From Oscarella lobularis (Eukaryota > Porifera > Homoscleromorpha > Homosclerophorida > Oscarellidae): a DNA stretch of 64,000 bases. Under the pieces are notes generated by a model. The model was not told the DNA's origin and did no database searches. It worked only from the letters and a program-made list of their open reading frames with translations. Below, one piece after another: positions 10,607 through 20,049 of this stretch. Numbering within the stretch: position 1 is the first letter of the stretch; every line of letters begins with the position of its first letter. Position numbers and translations under genes: made by a program. The stretch is taken from positions 3,410,001 to 3,474,000 of the forward strand of contig NC_089180.1 of assembly GCF_947507565.1 (NCBI RefSeq), written 5' to 3'.

Positions 10607-10683
10607 GAAAGCAAGGTTGGCAGAGAAATCGGGCACGACTGTAGCCTAGGCAGAGAATATACGTATATCTACATTATATATTT

Positions 10684-11661
10684 TTATTCGTCCCTCACGC
10701 GAACAGATTTACGCAAGGACTTTTTGGCTTTTATCTGGCAGTGTCTTTCCTGTTGAAACTGTTCAAGCCAGCTTGCTGTAATAGCATGCCCCCTGATTGT
10801 GACATAGAGAGAAATAACTTCTTCATATAGAGAATGAGACGCGAAATCGTCTTCTACGCATTCTGACAGTGGTTGCCACGATTGTGACAGTTGCGAAGAC
10901 TGGGCCACTTCGGCGTTGAAATCTCTGATGCTGCTTATCTGCTTAAGCAGAAACGCTGGCAGTTTGTTAGCAATCTGTTTCTCAAGGCATAGAAAAAAAC
11001 GAAAGGCGGCGTCGTTTACTTCAAAAAGATTTCCACGCGATATGCGTGACAGCCAAGCAGAAGAGCTTGCTGTGGACGGGTCAGAGTACGAATGATCTGG
11101 AAGAGCATTCTTCTCACATTCTAATCGCATTCCGTCGAGGCAACGAACAAAAACGTCATTGCCTGAGAACTTCTTCCTAAGAGAAAAGGGGATGTACCCA
11201 CACATGTACCGGAGGATATTTTGCTCCGTCTCGTTGGGCTCTCTTTCACAACCTTTTGATGCACTATCACCTTCCTTGCCAAAGCGAAAACGAAGTTGCC
11301 GTTCAAAAATAGCGTCAAAAATTCGCTGATTCATTGACTGGCTGAAAATAGGATCGCTGCTTTCTATCTGTAAGAGGGTAAAGATCCTGTCCCACAAGGG
11401 AGGAAGGCTTGTGAGAGCCGCTTCCTGAAAGGCCAGAGAGGATTCCTCTCGCTGAAAAGAAATCGTTTTCTTCTTCAGACCGCGTTGCACGCACGAATTG
11501 ATGACGGAAACGATGCCTTCGGCGTTTTCGCGAACTTTGGAATCATCCAGGGAGCTCTTCACCTTCGAAGACAGCTGCTTCATCACTATGGCTCTGGGAG
11601 CGCCAGCGAGAACGATAGTCTCTTCGCAAAGGCAAGTAATAGCCTCGATGAAGTCTTCCAT
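10684..11661 (-). CDS. Conserved accessory protein of P-like elements, 325 aa, function unknown
   Basis: An uninterrupted single-exon frame starts at a true ATG 33 bp inside the right TIR and ends 78 bp from the transposase stop (convergent). The N-terminal 120 residues are helical-looking and charged. Then come the conserved block ILRYMCGYIPFSLRKKF, a small Cys/acid-rich stretch, SRISRGNLFEVNDAAFRFF, and a C-terminal block VTIRGHAITASWLEQF with a lysine-rich tail. Homologues sit in the same relation to a P-like transposase at 30439-31462, 44533-45288 and 19605-20016, so this is a normal part of the transposon and not a captured host exon. I recognise similar uncharacterised proteins in sponge and cnidarian genomes but no known domain. 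A role as cofactor, repressor or DNA-binding partner is speculation. Confidence 0.8.
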   Translation of the reverse strand: MEDFIEAITCLCEETIVLAGAPRAIVMKQLSSKVKSSLDDSKVRENAEGIVSVINSCVQRGLKKKTISFQREESSLAFQEAALTSLPPLWDRIFTLLQIESSDPIFSQSMNQRIFDAIFERQLRFRFGKEGDSASKGCEREPNETEQNILRYMCGYIPFSLRKKFSGNDVFVRCLDGMRLECEKNALPDHSYSDPSTASSSAWLSRISRGNLFEVNDAAFRFFLCLEKQIANKLPAFLLKQISSIRDFNAEVAQSSQLSQSWQPLSECVEDDFASHSLYEEVISLYVTIRGHAITASWLEQFQQERHCQIKAKKSLRKSVRVRDE

Positions 11662-11693
11662 TGCGACGAGTCACACCTAGTTACGCGCAAATA

Positions 11694-11738
11694 TCACGTG
11701 ACAGAGGGAGTTGCCAATCCCTCTCTCATACATCTATG
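11694..11738 (-). repeat. P1 right TIR
   Basis: 45 bp, the perfect reverse complement of 7278-7322. It is followed by the 7-bp duplication CTCACAC. The ATG of the accessory gene is only 33 bp inside this repeat. Confidence 0.9.
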
Positions 11739-11760
11739 CTCACACACAGGTAAGATAACA

Positions 11761-11954
11761 AGGGAAGTTTAATAATTAGGTTAAACGCGGTTGATATCTA
11801 CCGCAAGGGATACTTAACAGGCGCGGGCGGCTACACTAGGTCAGTCGCCGACTGCGCGCACGCAAGCAAACGATTTCCCTCCCTCCCTTCCCTCGTTGCT
11901 CCGGGGGCCGCTCCCGCTTCTTCCGTCCTCACGGACGTGACTCGCCGCAGGGGG
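11761..11954. other. DIRS-like 3' region between the two direct repeats
   Basis: GC-rich, pyrimidine-rich stretch (CCCTCCCTCCCTTCCCTCG around 11877-11895) without coding signal, lying between the two repeat copies of the retroelement. Confidence 0.4.
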
Positions 11955-12083
11955 GTTTGATTCGGCGTAACACGAATCTATCCGACGGGGTCAGCGACGA
12001 TCCTGGTTGGGGGCGGCCCCCTTGCGCGCGTTAGGCCCAAGACCTAAGCAGTGAGGCGCACTCACAAACAGGTAAGATATCAA
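11955..12083 (+). repeat. DIRS-like 3' internal direct repeat, copy 2
   Basis: Second copy of the segment at 7177-7277 plus 11739-11760. Similarity ends near 12083, taken as the right boundary of the retroelement. The inverted-repeat element begins immediately after. Confidence 0.65.
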
Positions 12084-12797
12084 GCCCTCTTTTGGAGGCA
12101 GCGGTCGGTCATGTTGCGAGTAACATACTGCCGATGTCACCTCCGTAATTGAAAGTAATTGCTTAACTGCTTGCCTGCATGCCAGTGGTCAATCCGTAAC
12201 GACATTATCAAACCTCTAACCGGCAAATTGGTGACAAACGTTCCGTCGCTAATCATGACTTCTTCGCGTGCCGAACCTGCGTTGTCCGTCGCTGAAAGGG
12301 CACAGACAATACTCCAATCTGTTTCAAGTTGGAGACATTCAGGCCAGGACAGCTTGAAGCCATCAGAGCCGTAGCAGATGGTGTAGACGTCGGTTTGAGG
12401 ATGACGACCGGCAGCGGCAAGTCTATCTGCTATCAGTTAGCCCCTCTGCTGTTTACGCAGTTACTGACATCGGATACATATAACTGCTGTTCTAACCAGT
12501 CAAAAGGACCGGACTTGGCTCCCAAGGATTAGCTAATGTGGTATTCAAAAAGTACTCACCACGCACAGCGATCGGCCCAGAGGTCGTTTTCAGTATCCAT
12601 TCGGCAGGAACGAGCACGAAAAAGTCATGATTAGCGACGGAACGTTTGGCACCAAATAGCCGGTTAGAGGTGCGATAATGTCATTAGGTACTGACAACTG
12701 GCCTGCAGGCAAGCAGAGAAGTAATTACTTATAAATACGGAGGTGACATCGGCAATATGTTATCCGCCACATGACCGACCGCTGCCCCCAAAAGGGG
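12084..12797. mobile_element. Inverted-repeat element carrying a RecQ-like helicase start
   Basis: Arms at 12084-12272 and 12611-12797 are inverted copies of each other (about 80% by eye). Shared blocks include GCAGCGGTCGGTCATGT, GCCGATGTCACCTCCGTA, ACCTCTAACCGGC and AACGTTCCGTCGCTAATCAT. The 338-bp centre encodes RecQ motifs 0 and I. Long-arm structure suggests a foldback-type or terminally duplicated transposon. No target duplication could be fixed because the left edge abuts the DIRS-like element. Confidence 0.6.
12255..12531 (+). pseudogene. RecQ-like DNA helicase, N-terminal fragment
   Basis: The ATG at 12255 lies within the left inverted-repeat arm. The first frame gives MTSSRAEPALSVAERAQTIL. 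After a 1-bp deletion near 12322, the frame gives LETFRPGQLEAIRAVADG and MTTGSGKSICYQLAPLL, which are RecQ motif 0 and the Walker A motif (GSGKS followed by CYQLPA-type sequence). After LAPLL the similarity stops and the frame ends at 12531. The DEAH box and helicase C-terminal domain are absent. RecQ helicases unwind DNA in repair and recombination. Here only the first 70 or so residues exist, so this copy cannot be a helicase. Confidence 0.7.
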
Positions 12798-12822
12798 GCT
12801 GATCACGTGAACTCAAGTACCA

Positions 12823-12893
12823 GGCCCTTCTCCTCCGCGGGTTTATCCGGGAGCAGAGAATAAGGGCCTGGCGCACGCGAGGCTACTATGCTC
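12823..12893. repeat. Short hairpin related to the MITE at 34265-34457
   Basis: CCAGGCCCTT at 12823 and AAGGGCCTGG at about 12866-12875 are inverted, followed by CGCACGCGAGGCTA. The MITE at 34 kb has the same outer block (AAGGGCCTGGCCACGCGAGG), so this looks like a deleted relative. Confidence 0.45.
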
Positions 12894-12978
12894 AGACATA
12901 TGCACTGCCTAACTCGCGTTAAATGACCAGCGAAATCTGTCTTTTATCGAAGAAGCGACGTCAAGTGAAAAGGATTAG

Positions 12979-13659
12979 GGTAGCTTTTTCACTGAGTCCA
13001 AAGTTCCCCTCGAAAAATTGTTGAGGCTTATTTACCTGTGGGCGACGAAGACGCGAGCAGGTCAAATAGTTGATGATCTCAAGCTCTCTCATCACACCGT
13101 CATCGATTGGCTCAACCTCTTGAGAGACGTCTGCACGCAGTATTTCATCGATCATCCTTTGGAAATTGGCGGACCTGGAGCAGAAGTTGAGATTGACGAG
13201 TCGAAGTTTGGCCGTAGAAAGTTCCATCGCGGACGATACGTCGAAGGACACTGGGTCTTCGGTGGAGTTGAACGCGGCACCGGAAAAGCCTTTGTTGTAG
13301 AGGTGCCGTCAAGAGACGCCGCAACCTTACTTCCAATCATACGCCGTCACATTCGACACGGCACGCGTAGTTTCAGCGATGAGTGGCGTGCCTACAACGC
13401 TATCCAAGCTCAGGCAGGGGCGAATTATGACCATCGCACCGTCAACCACTCTCGTTATTTTGTCGACCCAAACAACGACGCGCATACGCAAAATGTCGAG
13501 GCGTCATGTAAAAGACTCTTTAGGAGTCTTAACGTCATGCCTTCTCGTCTTCTTGACACTTACTTTTCAGAATACATGTGGAGAAGGCAGTTTGACAAGG
13601 GCGGATCTTCAGCTTTTTGGAATATGATAGAGCATATCAATGAACAGTACCCTCTGTAA
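12979..13659 (+). CDS. Merlin (IS1016/IS1595-like) transposase
   Basis: The frame is open from 12979, just after a TTAG that could be a splice acceptor, to 13659. It reads SFFTESKVPLEKLLRLIYLW, a helical DNA-binding part (LKLSHHTVIDWLNLLRDVC), EVEIDESKFGRRKFHRGR (first catalytic Asp and ISXO2-type signature), HWVFGGVERGTGKAFVVEV, SDEWRAYN (second Asp), VNHSRYFVDPNNDAHTQNVE (final acidic residue), then the C-terminal MWRRQF block. All three acidic residues seem present. An upstream exon with the zinc-binding N-terminus is expected in this family but not found before 12979, so the gene may be incomplete at its start. Confidence 0.8.
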   Translation, partial: GSFFTESKVPLEKLLRLIYLWATKTRAGQIVDDLKLSHHTVIDWLNLLRDVCTQYFIDHPLEIGGPGAEVEIDESKFGRRKFHRGRYVEGHWVFGGVERGTGKAFVVEVPSRDAATLLPIIRRHIRHGTRSFSDEWRAYNAIQAQAGANYDHRTVNHSRYFVDPNNDAHTQNVEASCKRLFRSLNVMPSRLLDTYFSEYMWRRQFDKGGSSAFWNMIEHINEQYPL

Positions 13660-14054
13660 TCTTTGTTGTGCAGTACCCTCTGTAATCCTTGCTGTGTCTT
13701 CAATAATCGAGCGGAAGCGTTTCTGCCGCCTTTAGAGGCGCGAGAATGGTAGTACACGTCGTAAAAGATAATACGGGTTATATTTATCCAATGGACGTGC
13801 GCTAGGGGGTAGTACACGTCCTTCAGTTGACCCCAGAAACGTATTTCATACCGTAGCAATCGTAGTTTTTCATCTAAATGGGCGAGAAGGGTAGTCGAGC
13901 CTAGGGCAGCCCCAAACTCGCTCAAACGATCTAGGAAGCTCTGGACAACGTCCTTTTCCATTGTGGAATTGATAAGCGCAGCATTCTCTTTGGCCTTGAG
14001 ACGACGTAGCCATACGTAGGTCAAGAGATGGCTTGCGCAGACAAGATAATGCAA
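13560..14054 (-). other. Unidentified open frame of about 164 codons
   Basis: Minus-strand open frame with protein-like composition (EKDVVQSFLDRLSEFGAALG, YEIRFWGQLKDVYYPLAHV). It has no ATG at its 5' end, overlaps the Merlin 3' end for its last 100 bp, and matches no family I recognise. It may be an internal exon of an unknown gene or chance. Confidence 0.3.
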
Positions 14055-15857
14055 CTATGTTTACAAATGACCCTTTCCGTGGCCCTTCAGATGAAAAAAT
14101 ATGATTGTTAATGTATAAAATACGTTTCTGTCCACAACGGTTCGATTCCTTAGTTCGTTCACTTCTGTTCGAGCAAGAAAAAGACGATTTTACCCTTTAG
14201 GGGCGTGGTCCGGATATTGGATTATGGCTGACTCCTGGCGAAGAGAACTCCCTAAACAGAGAAACAACCACAGCAGGGAGTGCGCACAACCTCTAAGAGA
14301 AGCTTACCGTAAGGGCGAAGGGTGGAAATGGTACCACTGCCGCGGGAGACAATGCCGAATGCACCTCCCACGAACAGGAGGGAAAACCACTGCGCATCTG
14401 TAGGTTGCTAGGAGGATTTATAGGCTTTCGGCGCGTTTTTCTAAGACTATGCTGGATTCCTCCCCGTTACGCCAGCTTAGTAAGGTCTTTTCTGGCCCAA
14501 TGCGCACTCTGTGATAGAGCGATTCATCGAAATACAGACACACACTGCGTGGGACAGAGAATGACGTAGCGAATCATTGTGAGATCAAGTAGCAAATTCG
14601 TCCAGCTGAGGCGCGAAATGTGAAACTTGGCCCTATAAACGGATCTAGCGCGTTTGACACGTACACAGAAGCGTGCACAGTCGATTTCATTCGCAAAGTT
14701 GCGATTTGGGGCGATTTCAAACGTTGTTCCCTAGTTTCTCGAAACCGGTCGGTCTAAATTTTTTTGCGGTCGGGGTCAAATCGGTAGAGAATTTATCAAT
14801 CTTTTGTTTGGCAGACGTCTTTCCCTTAGGCAGTCCTTCCTGTTCTTAGGCCGAAACGTTATTTATCAATGTATCCAATTTAGCATATAATTGTGTACTA
14901 TGTTTGCACATGCGCAGTGGTTTGTCCCTCCTGCTGTACTGGAGCTCCTCCCACGTAATCGCGACTCTACCCCAACTTCTGCGCATGCACGGCCTTAGCC
15001 CCTTCTCCCTAATATTCTCTATTGTCAGTGCTTTGCGCAGGTGGACGAAGAAAATAGTCGGTTTGTGTATGAGGACAGGAGAAAAGTAGGAGGGCACAAT
15101 CGCTTGACAGATGAGACAATCAGCAGGTGAAGCGCACATTGATTCTATGCATAAGTGGAAGTTTGAGACCATGCATATACGCGAATGCAGAAGCCATCTT
15201 GTCGCCAACGTCAACAATAGTTTTGTTATGAATTATTTCTCCTTTTTAATAAAAGACGGACTTTACATCACGTACGTATTGGCTACGTACCCTACCTTTA
15301 CAAATATGGAGTCATCTAAATTTCCTCCGGACACATAGCTGGTAACAAAGTAGTAGAAGCGATCGTCCTTCGAAAAAGCCATAAGGAACACAAAATTTGG
15401 GTGTCTAAATTTCGACAATGCACTAATGAATCCATTGCTTTATGTTTTAACTTTAATACGCTTACGAAAATGATTTGAGCTCTTCTTCAACATACTCAGC
15501 TTCCAGACTAGCAGCATAGACTTTTTTGATGGCACAGACCGAGCCTCTGTACTCGCCACGGATCCGCCACCGATTCTCTTACCGATTTTCAAATCGGCGA
15601 AAGGCAAGAGCAATTGGTCTATAGCGTACATACCCAACAAACTTGAGAAACATTTTTCAATTTTCATTCCTACCCGTGACAATTTTGGAAGGACTTTGAA
15701 GAAGTGGTGCCGATACCGGAGGGGAGAGTGTACAGATGTCTTGCATCTCACGTGTGTTATGGCTCTCTTTAGAAACTAAAAATGAAACATGTAAGATTTG
15801 CAGAAAAAAATCAACCAACCAACTAACGCACAGTTAGCTTATTGCAGTTTTCAGTGT
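14055..15857. other. No confident gene
   Basis: Mostly non-coding. A plus-strand stretch at about 14227-14403 (EGWKWYHCRGRQCRMHLPR) has a Cys pattern vaguely like the N-terminal zinc finger of Merlin/IS1595 transposases, but it lies downstream of the gene. Nothing else is supported. Confidence 0.4.
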
Positions 15858-15968
15858 TCAGATAAAGCCTTAGCACAGTCTATTGTTCGTGTATATGGCG
15901 AAAATGTATGTCATCTTCTTTGCCAATGGCACATCGACCTGTTAATTCGGCTCATAAAAGATCAGTAG
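15858..15968 (+). pseudogene. MULE-like transposase fragment
   Basis: Short frame SDKALAQSIVRVYGENVCHL followed by LCQWHID, ending at a TAG. The D-A followed by LC.WH pattern is typical of the MULE transposase core (second Asp and the CxxWH block). Only about 35 codons are recognisable. Confidence 0.45.
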
Positions 15969-16649
15969 TGCATGATCTCTAATCGCTTGAATTTTTAGCG
16001 CTTTCAAAAACAACATAGTTTGTCGCGTCAAAGACCAAGTACACAGGCAGCGACTGTACCATTGTCTGCACTGTCTTCTTTACAGTTTCGCGAAGAGCAC
16101 GAAGGAACACGAACACGTGCCAACCGACGCGACAGCCTGAGCATAGAGGTTCGCACTCACTAGGGGGCTTTTTATGACGTATGTGGCAGTATTCTCACGC
16201 TCACGTGTACACTCACGTGTACTGAGATGACGCAGGGCATGAAGCCCGGATATGGGCTAGGTCCTACAGGGGGGTCTTCCTTAAGCTGTGTCGCTCGTAT
16301 CTTGCCGCAGCTCACACTGCTTCACTAAATTGAATTTATCTGATATCAGATCAAAATTCTTTTGAAGAAAGTCTGGAATTGAAATTATGGTTGCCTTTCA
16401 CTTAATTAAACCGGTAAATAGTACAGCAAACAAATAGTGGCAGGGGATATTTTCTTTTGAGCAGACTTCTAAACGGCGGCAGCTTTACAGCGCGGATGAT
16501 TCATCATTCAAGAATCGCTTTATTTCCACCAACCAGAATCGCTCCAACGCAACCTGAATCTTTCAAGTTGTCACCTCCATCATTATTCGGCCACGCCTCT
16601 TCTCATTTTTTGAAGAGGTCTTTCAGTACTTAGCCAAAAGGCAAGACAG

Positions 16650-17060
16650 GACAACGCCTCCGCCAGTTTGAGAAGCGCTTACAGTTGTGGCTCAACGTTA
16701 GCAAAACAACCTTAGCAGTTGTAAGCGGCCTCACAGCACTAATCGGAGGATCATCGGCTTGTTCGCTCGTCAGCGATTTCGGTCCAGCGTAAAGTCCACA
16801 ACGTTAAGCCAGGAGCCAAAGACGGTGAAGCAACCTATCGATCGACAAGAAGAGAAAGAGATGCTCAGGGATCTGATTACGGGTGAGCCGACGTCGAATT
16901 TCTTCGTTTATGTCGGGCCGCACAAAGCAGGCAAATCGCAAGCTGTGGCCAACTTCGCGTCCTGACGTAGAAACAGATATGTCTACTACCACGTGAGAGC
17001 ACGAATTCCACCGTTGTACTGGTTGACGAAAGCAACGACTTTCAACCCCTTGCCTTCCAA
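16650..17060 (+). pseudogene. P-loop NTPase fragment with a membrane-like segment
   Basis: A first frame (about 16650-16780) encodes RLRQFEKRLQLWLNVSKTTL and a hydrophobic stretch (LAVVSGLTALIGGSSA), then stops. The next frame (16759-16965) encodes IDRQEEKEMLRDLITGEPTS and FFVYVGPHKAGKSQAVANFA, a Walker A motif (GPHKAGKS). A TGA at 16963-16965 is followed by in-frame RRNRYVYYHVRARI, suggesting a nonsense mutation. The order of an NTPase-type recognition helix, a Walker A and a following beta strand resembles AAA-type ATPases. The family cannot be named. Confidence 0.45.
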
Positions 17061-17127
17061 GACAGCAAAGAAAACATAATGAATTTTATCAAACGCAAAT
17101 TTTAAACTTTTTTGCTTTTCGAATCAA

Positions 17128-17279
17128 CCCGCTCAACCGTTCAACCGTTCAACTCCTCAACTCTTCAAACCTGTGGTCAACCTGGTCAACGGGGTCAATC
17201 CAGTCAACGGAATCAACCTAGTCAAGCGGGTCAACGGGTTCAACCTGGTCAACGTGGTCAACGGGGTCAACGTGGTTTG
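17128..17279 (+). repeat. GTCAAC-rich minisatellite
   Basis: Degenerate short units (GGTCAACGN / GTTCAACCN, about 9-15 bp) are repeated across the interval. The plus frame reads as Gly-Gln-Arg-Gly-rich peptide, but there is no supporting gene, so coding is unlikely. Confidence 0.7.
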
Positions 17280-18529
17280 TCCTTTGCCTTTGGGTCTTTC
17301 GCTGCTTGCGCCTCTGGTTTTTCGCCTCTAGTTTTTAATTATTTTAACGTTAAGAGTCGTCATCAGTGCATGAACAGCACCATTGAACTCCGTTCCTTGA
17401 TTGCACTGGATACGCTCAGTAAAGTTGTAGTAGGTGAGCGGCCACAGCTAAAGACGTCTTGCGGTGGAGCTGTCGAAGAGTTAGATACCGCCGAAAACAT
17501 TTAAAGCACTGTTGTTCTTTATTGTTGTTGCTAACAGCGCGCGCGTACGTAACCACGCGCAAGATCGATCGTGCTCTCTTGCATGGTTCCCCGTTCTCAC
17601 GCGACGAGCATGCCTGACGGACACCTCTTTCCAAAAAATCGATCATGGCGAATAGAAGTCGTTAAGCTGTCTTAGCGAACACCGTCGCGTTAATGATTAT
17701 CGGAATGGTGTGGTACTCGCCCATTCTTCTTGGCAAAACCTCGTTTGGTTCGTATTTTCGGACGTCGCATGGAGAACATCAGTTACTTTTGCTACTTCTC
17801 TTCGACTAATCCTTTCCCTTTATACAAGAGACCGATGGCAAGACTTTGAATTTCTATGCCTGCAGCTCTTTAGTGACGTAACACCTATTGATTTTTGTGT
17901 GTGTTTTTGGTCGTAGACTTCTCTTTCAAACAAGAGTTTTTGTGTATTAATTAATTAAATAATGAATAGTCCTTCTGTGTTTTTCCTTTAGACAGAGTAA
18001 GAAAATATCTTTGGCTGACTGAAAGTATGTACAGTACTGCCGACGTAAGAGTGACTCAATCAGTTTCGAATCAGTTTTGTATTTTCTTTATCAGATGCGG
18101 GATATCAGAAAAGAAGTACAGACGGCAGTCGTTGCTGTACGGATTCCTGCACTTAAATGTTTCGATTTTCCCACTCTCCTAAAAAGTGATAGTAAAAAAA
18201 ACTTTCTATTTGTAGCAGCGCAGTCGCAGGTCACTGCCAAACTTTTTAGCCTTATCGATTCTATTTGGCGAAGGCCACCCAGGCGACGTTTTAGAGATAG
18301 CTGGTGGTGACTTCTAATGTCGGAAAATGAGCATACGGAAATCGCAACGTAGTCGTAATTCTGCGAACTATTATGACGAGCATAGATTATGCATGTGTTG
18401 CTATTTGTCTTCAATCGCCTGCACTGTAGAGTAAGATTCTATAGTCTAAGGACAGCACGGTACGCATGACGTCACATACTGCACGCATATACATTATACA
18501 CGCTACATACACAGTCACTTGGTATCACA
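17280..18529. other. No confident gene
   Basis: AT-rich, with only short frames. Nothing recognisable. Two adjacent open frames near 18077-18414 lie on opposite strands and show no family motif. Confidence 0.4.
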
Positions 18530-19600
18530 ATTGCAACTGGTGACAGAAAAGGATTCGCTATGCAACATCTCCACCCCGACCGCTTCAATATGCGCAACGG
18601 CGCAGAGGAATGACCTCTCTGGATCAAACACTTCGAATGCTTTCGAATCGCCACGGGCCTCGACAAAAAAAGGGAAAAGATCCAAGTCAACACCCTTCTC
18701 TTCCACGTAGGCAGAAAGGCTGAGGAGATTTTCAAATCGTTCAACCTGACTCAAGCGGGCGCCGACAAGTACGACACGGTGAAGCAGAAGTTTGAACACC
18801 ACTTCCTCCGGCAACGCAACGTCATTTTCGAACGAGCCGTCTTCAACCAGCGAGTCCAGCGCGACGGTGAAAACGCGGAGTCATTCGTTGCCCTCTTCAC
18901 GCTCGCCGAGCATTGCGCTTACGACGCCCTCCGCGACGACCTGATACGCGACCGCATTGTCGTGTGAATTCGCGACAACGAGCTATCGTGCAAGCTCCAG
19001 CTTCAAGCAGACCTCACCCTCAAAAGGGTTATCACGCAAGTGCGCCAAAATGAGAACATTCACGGCCAACAGCCCGTTGTCCGCGCTCAAGCGTCTATCC
19101 CGCACGCTGCAGCTGCTCTCGACGCGGTGGGTGTCTCACGCGCGGCACCCCTTTCTCGCGTGGGAACAACACGCCCCCGCTACAACAAGCCGTCTAGAAC
19201 GACGCACGCCGTCTCCTACGAGAGGGAAAAAAAGGCCCTGGATGGAGCAGACGAAGTACTGTGGCTGGTGTGGAAGATTCGCGACACATCCGCGTGACAA
19301 CTGTCCCGCAGTTAACGCCGATTGCGGACTCTGCGGCAAACATGGCCACTACGCCCGCGTTTGCCGCAGCGCACCCCCCGAACGCGAAACGGACACTCCT
19401 GAACCCGATTTGCGCTTGCTCAACGAAGTCTTTGAATAGGACGACGCTATATTCTTCGGTGATATACACTTCGACGACGTCACCGGCCATTCCCCGGATC
19501 AACCGTGACTCGTGCCTCTGCGAGTTGGCGCGGTTCCGGTGGTTTTCAAGATTGATTCGGTGCTGGCGCAACTGCTATCCCGGACTCTCAACGTCAAAAA
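18530..19600 (+). pseudogene. Ty3/gypsy-like gag and protease remnant
   Basis: The first frames give the capsid-like pattern HFECFRIATGLDKKREKIQV, then LFHVGRKAEEIFKSFNL and VFNQRVQRDGENAESFVALF, the usual invertebrate gypsy gag. A shift near 19195 leads to two zinc knuckles (CGWCGRFATHPRDNC and CGLCGKHGHYARVC). The protease start (VVFKIDS) follows at about 19535. Stops at 18613 and 18965, plus frameshifts, kill it. Similarity breaks off near 19600, where a P-like fragment begins. Confidence 0.65.
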
Positions 19601-19604
19601 ATGA

Positions 19605-20016
19605 AAGCTTAACCTCATGCCTTTTGCGAATAGCAGTGACGGGCAACGAAGCATCGTTTCTAGAGTATTCCTGTGAGTGGGTGAAGCTGGTAAGCAGAGG
19701 TGGCCTATTCGAAGTAAATGACGCTGGCTATCTTCTGTTTCGCACAATCGAGATTTCAACACGAGAACGGCTAGCGTTAATTTTGAAATTGCCAGCCACA
19801 AAAGAAAATCAAAAGCAAATAATAATAAGTAGTGTCTGTCTGAACGTCGTAAGTTATTGGAAACAGATTTCCGATAAATTAGGCTCAGATTGCCAAAGTG
19901 AGCTCCTGCGAGAATTGGTCGACCGTTGGCTCACTATCAGAGGGTTCTCATTAGCAAGACAGAGGATGGAATTCTACAAGCGGTTCAGCAAAACAAATGC
20001 ACCAAAAAACCATTAA
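19605..20016 (+). pseudogene. P4: accessory-protein C-terminal half
   Basis: Frame with WVKLVSRGGLFEVNDAGYLL, LVDRWLTIRGFSLARQRMEF and a lysine-rich end. It matches the C-terminal half of the 325-aa gene of P1 block for block. It is followed at once by the C-terminus of a P-like transposase on the opposite strand, preserving the convergent arrangement. Confidence 0.7.
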
Positions 20017-20049
20017 ATAAATATAGTAGAAAATTAGTAACGATCAAAC

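Larger units (their letters stand above)
7278..11738 (+). mobile_element. P1: complete P-like DNA transposon, 4461 bp
   Basis: Perfect 45-bp terminal inverted repeats lie at 7278-7322 and 11694-11738. They start CATAGATGTATGAGAGAGGG and end inward with CTCTGTCACGTGA. A 7-bp direct repeat, CTCACAC, flanks the element at 7271-7277 and 11739-11745. Inside are a multi-exon P/THAP9-type transposase on the plus strand and, converging on it, an intact 325-codon gene on the minus strand. The perfect TIRs suggest this copy is fairly young, although the transposase has a stop. Confidence 0.85.
5187..12083 (+). mobile_element. DIRS-like (tyrosine recombinase) retrotransposon, 5'-truncated, split by P1
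   Basis: The element runs from an RNase H region at 5187 through a tyrosine recombinase ending at 6935. It then has a 3' region containing a duplicated segment (7177-7277 continued at 11739-11760, and 11955-12083). A P-like transposon occupies 7278-11738. Direct internal repeats at the 3' end rather than LTRs are characteristic of DIRS/Ngaro elements. No reverse transcriptase is present, so the left side is truncated. G+C is visibly higher than in the surroundings. Confidence 0.7.

Noticed and set aside
11485..11772. Plus-strand frame over the P1 right end
   Set aside because: Antisense to the accessory gene and running through the TIR.
17112..17504. Gln/Gly/Arg-rich open frame
   Set aside because: Produced by the GTCAAC minisatellite; no conserved block outside the repeat.
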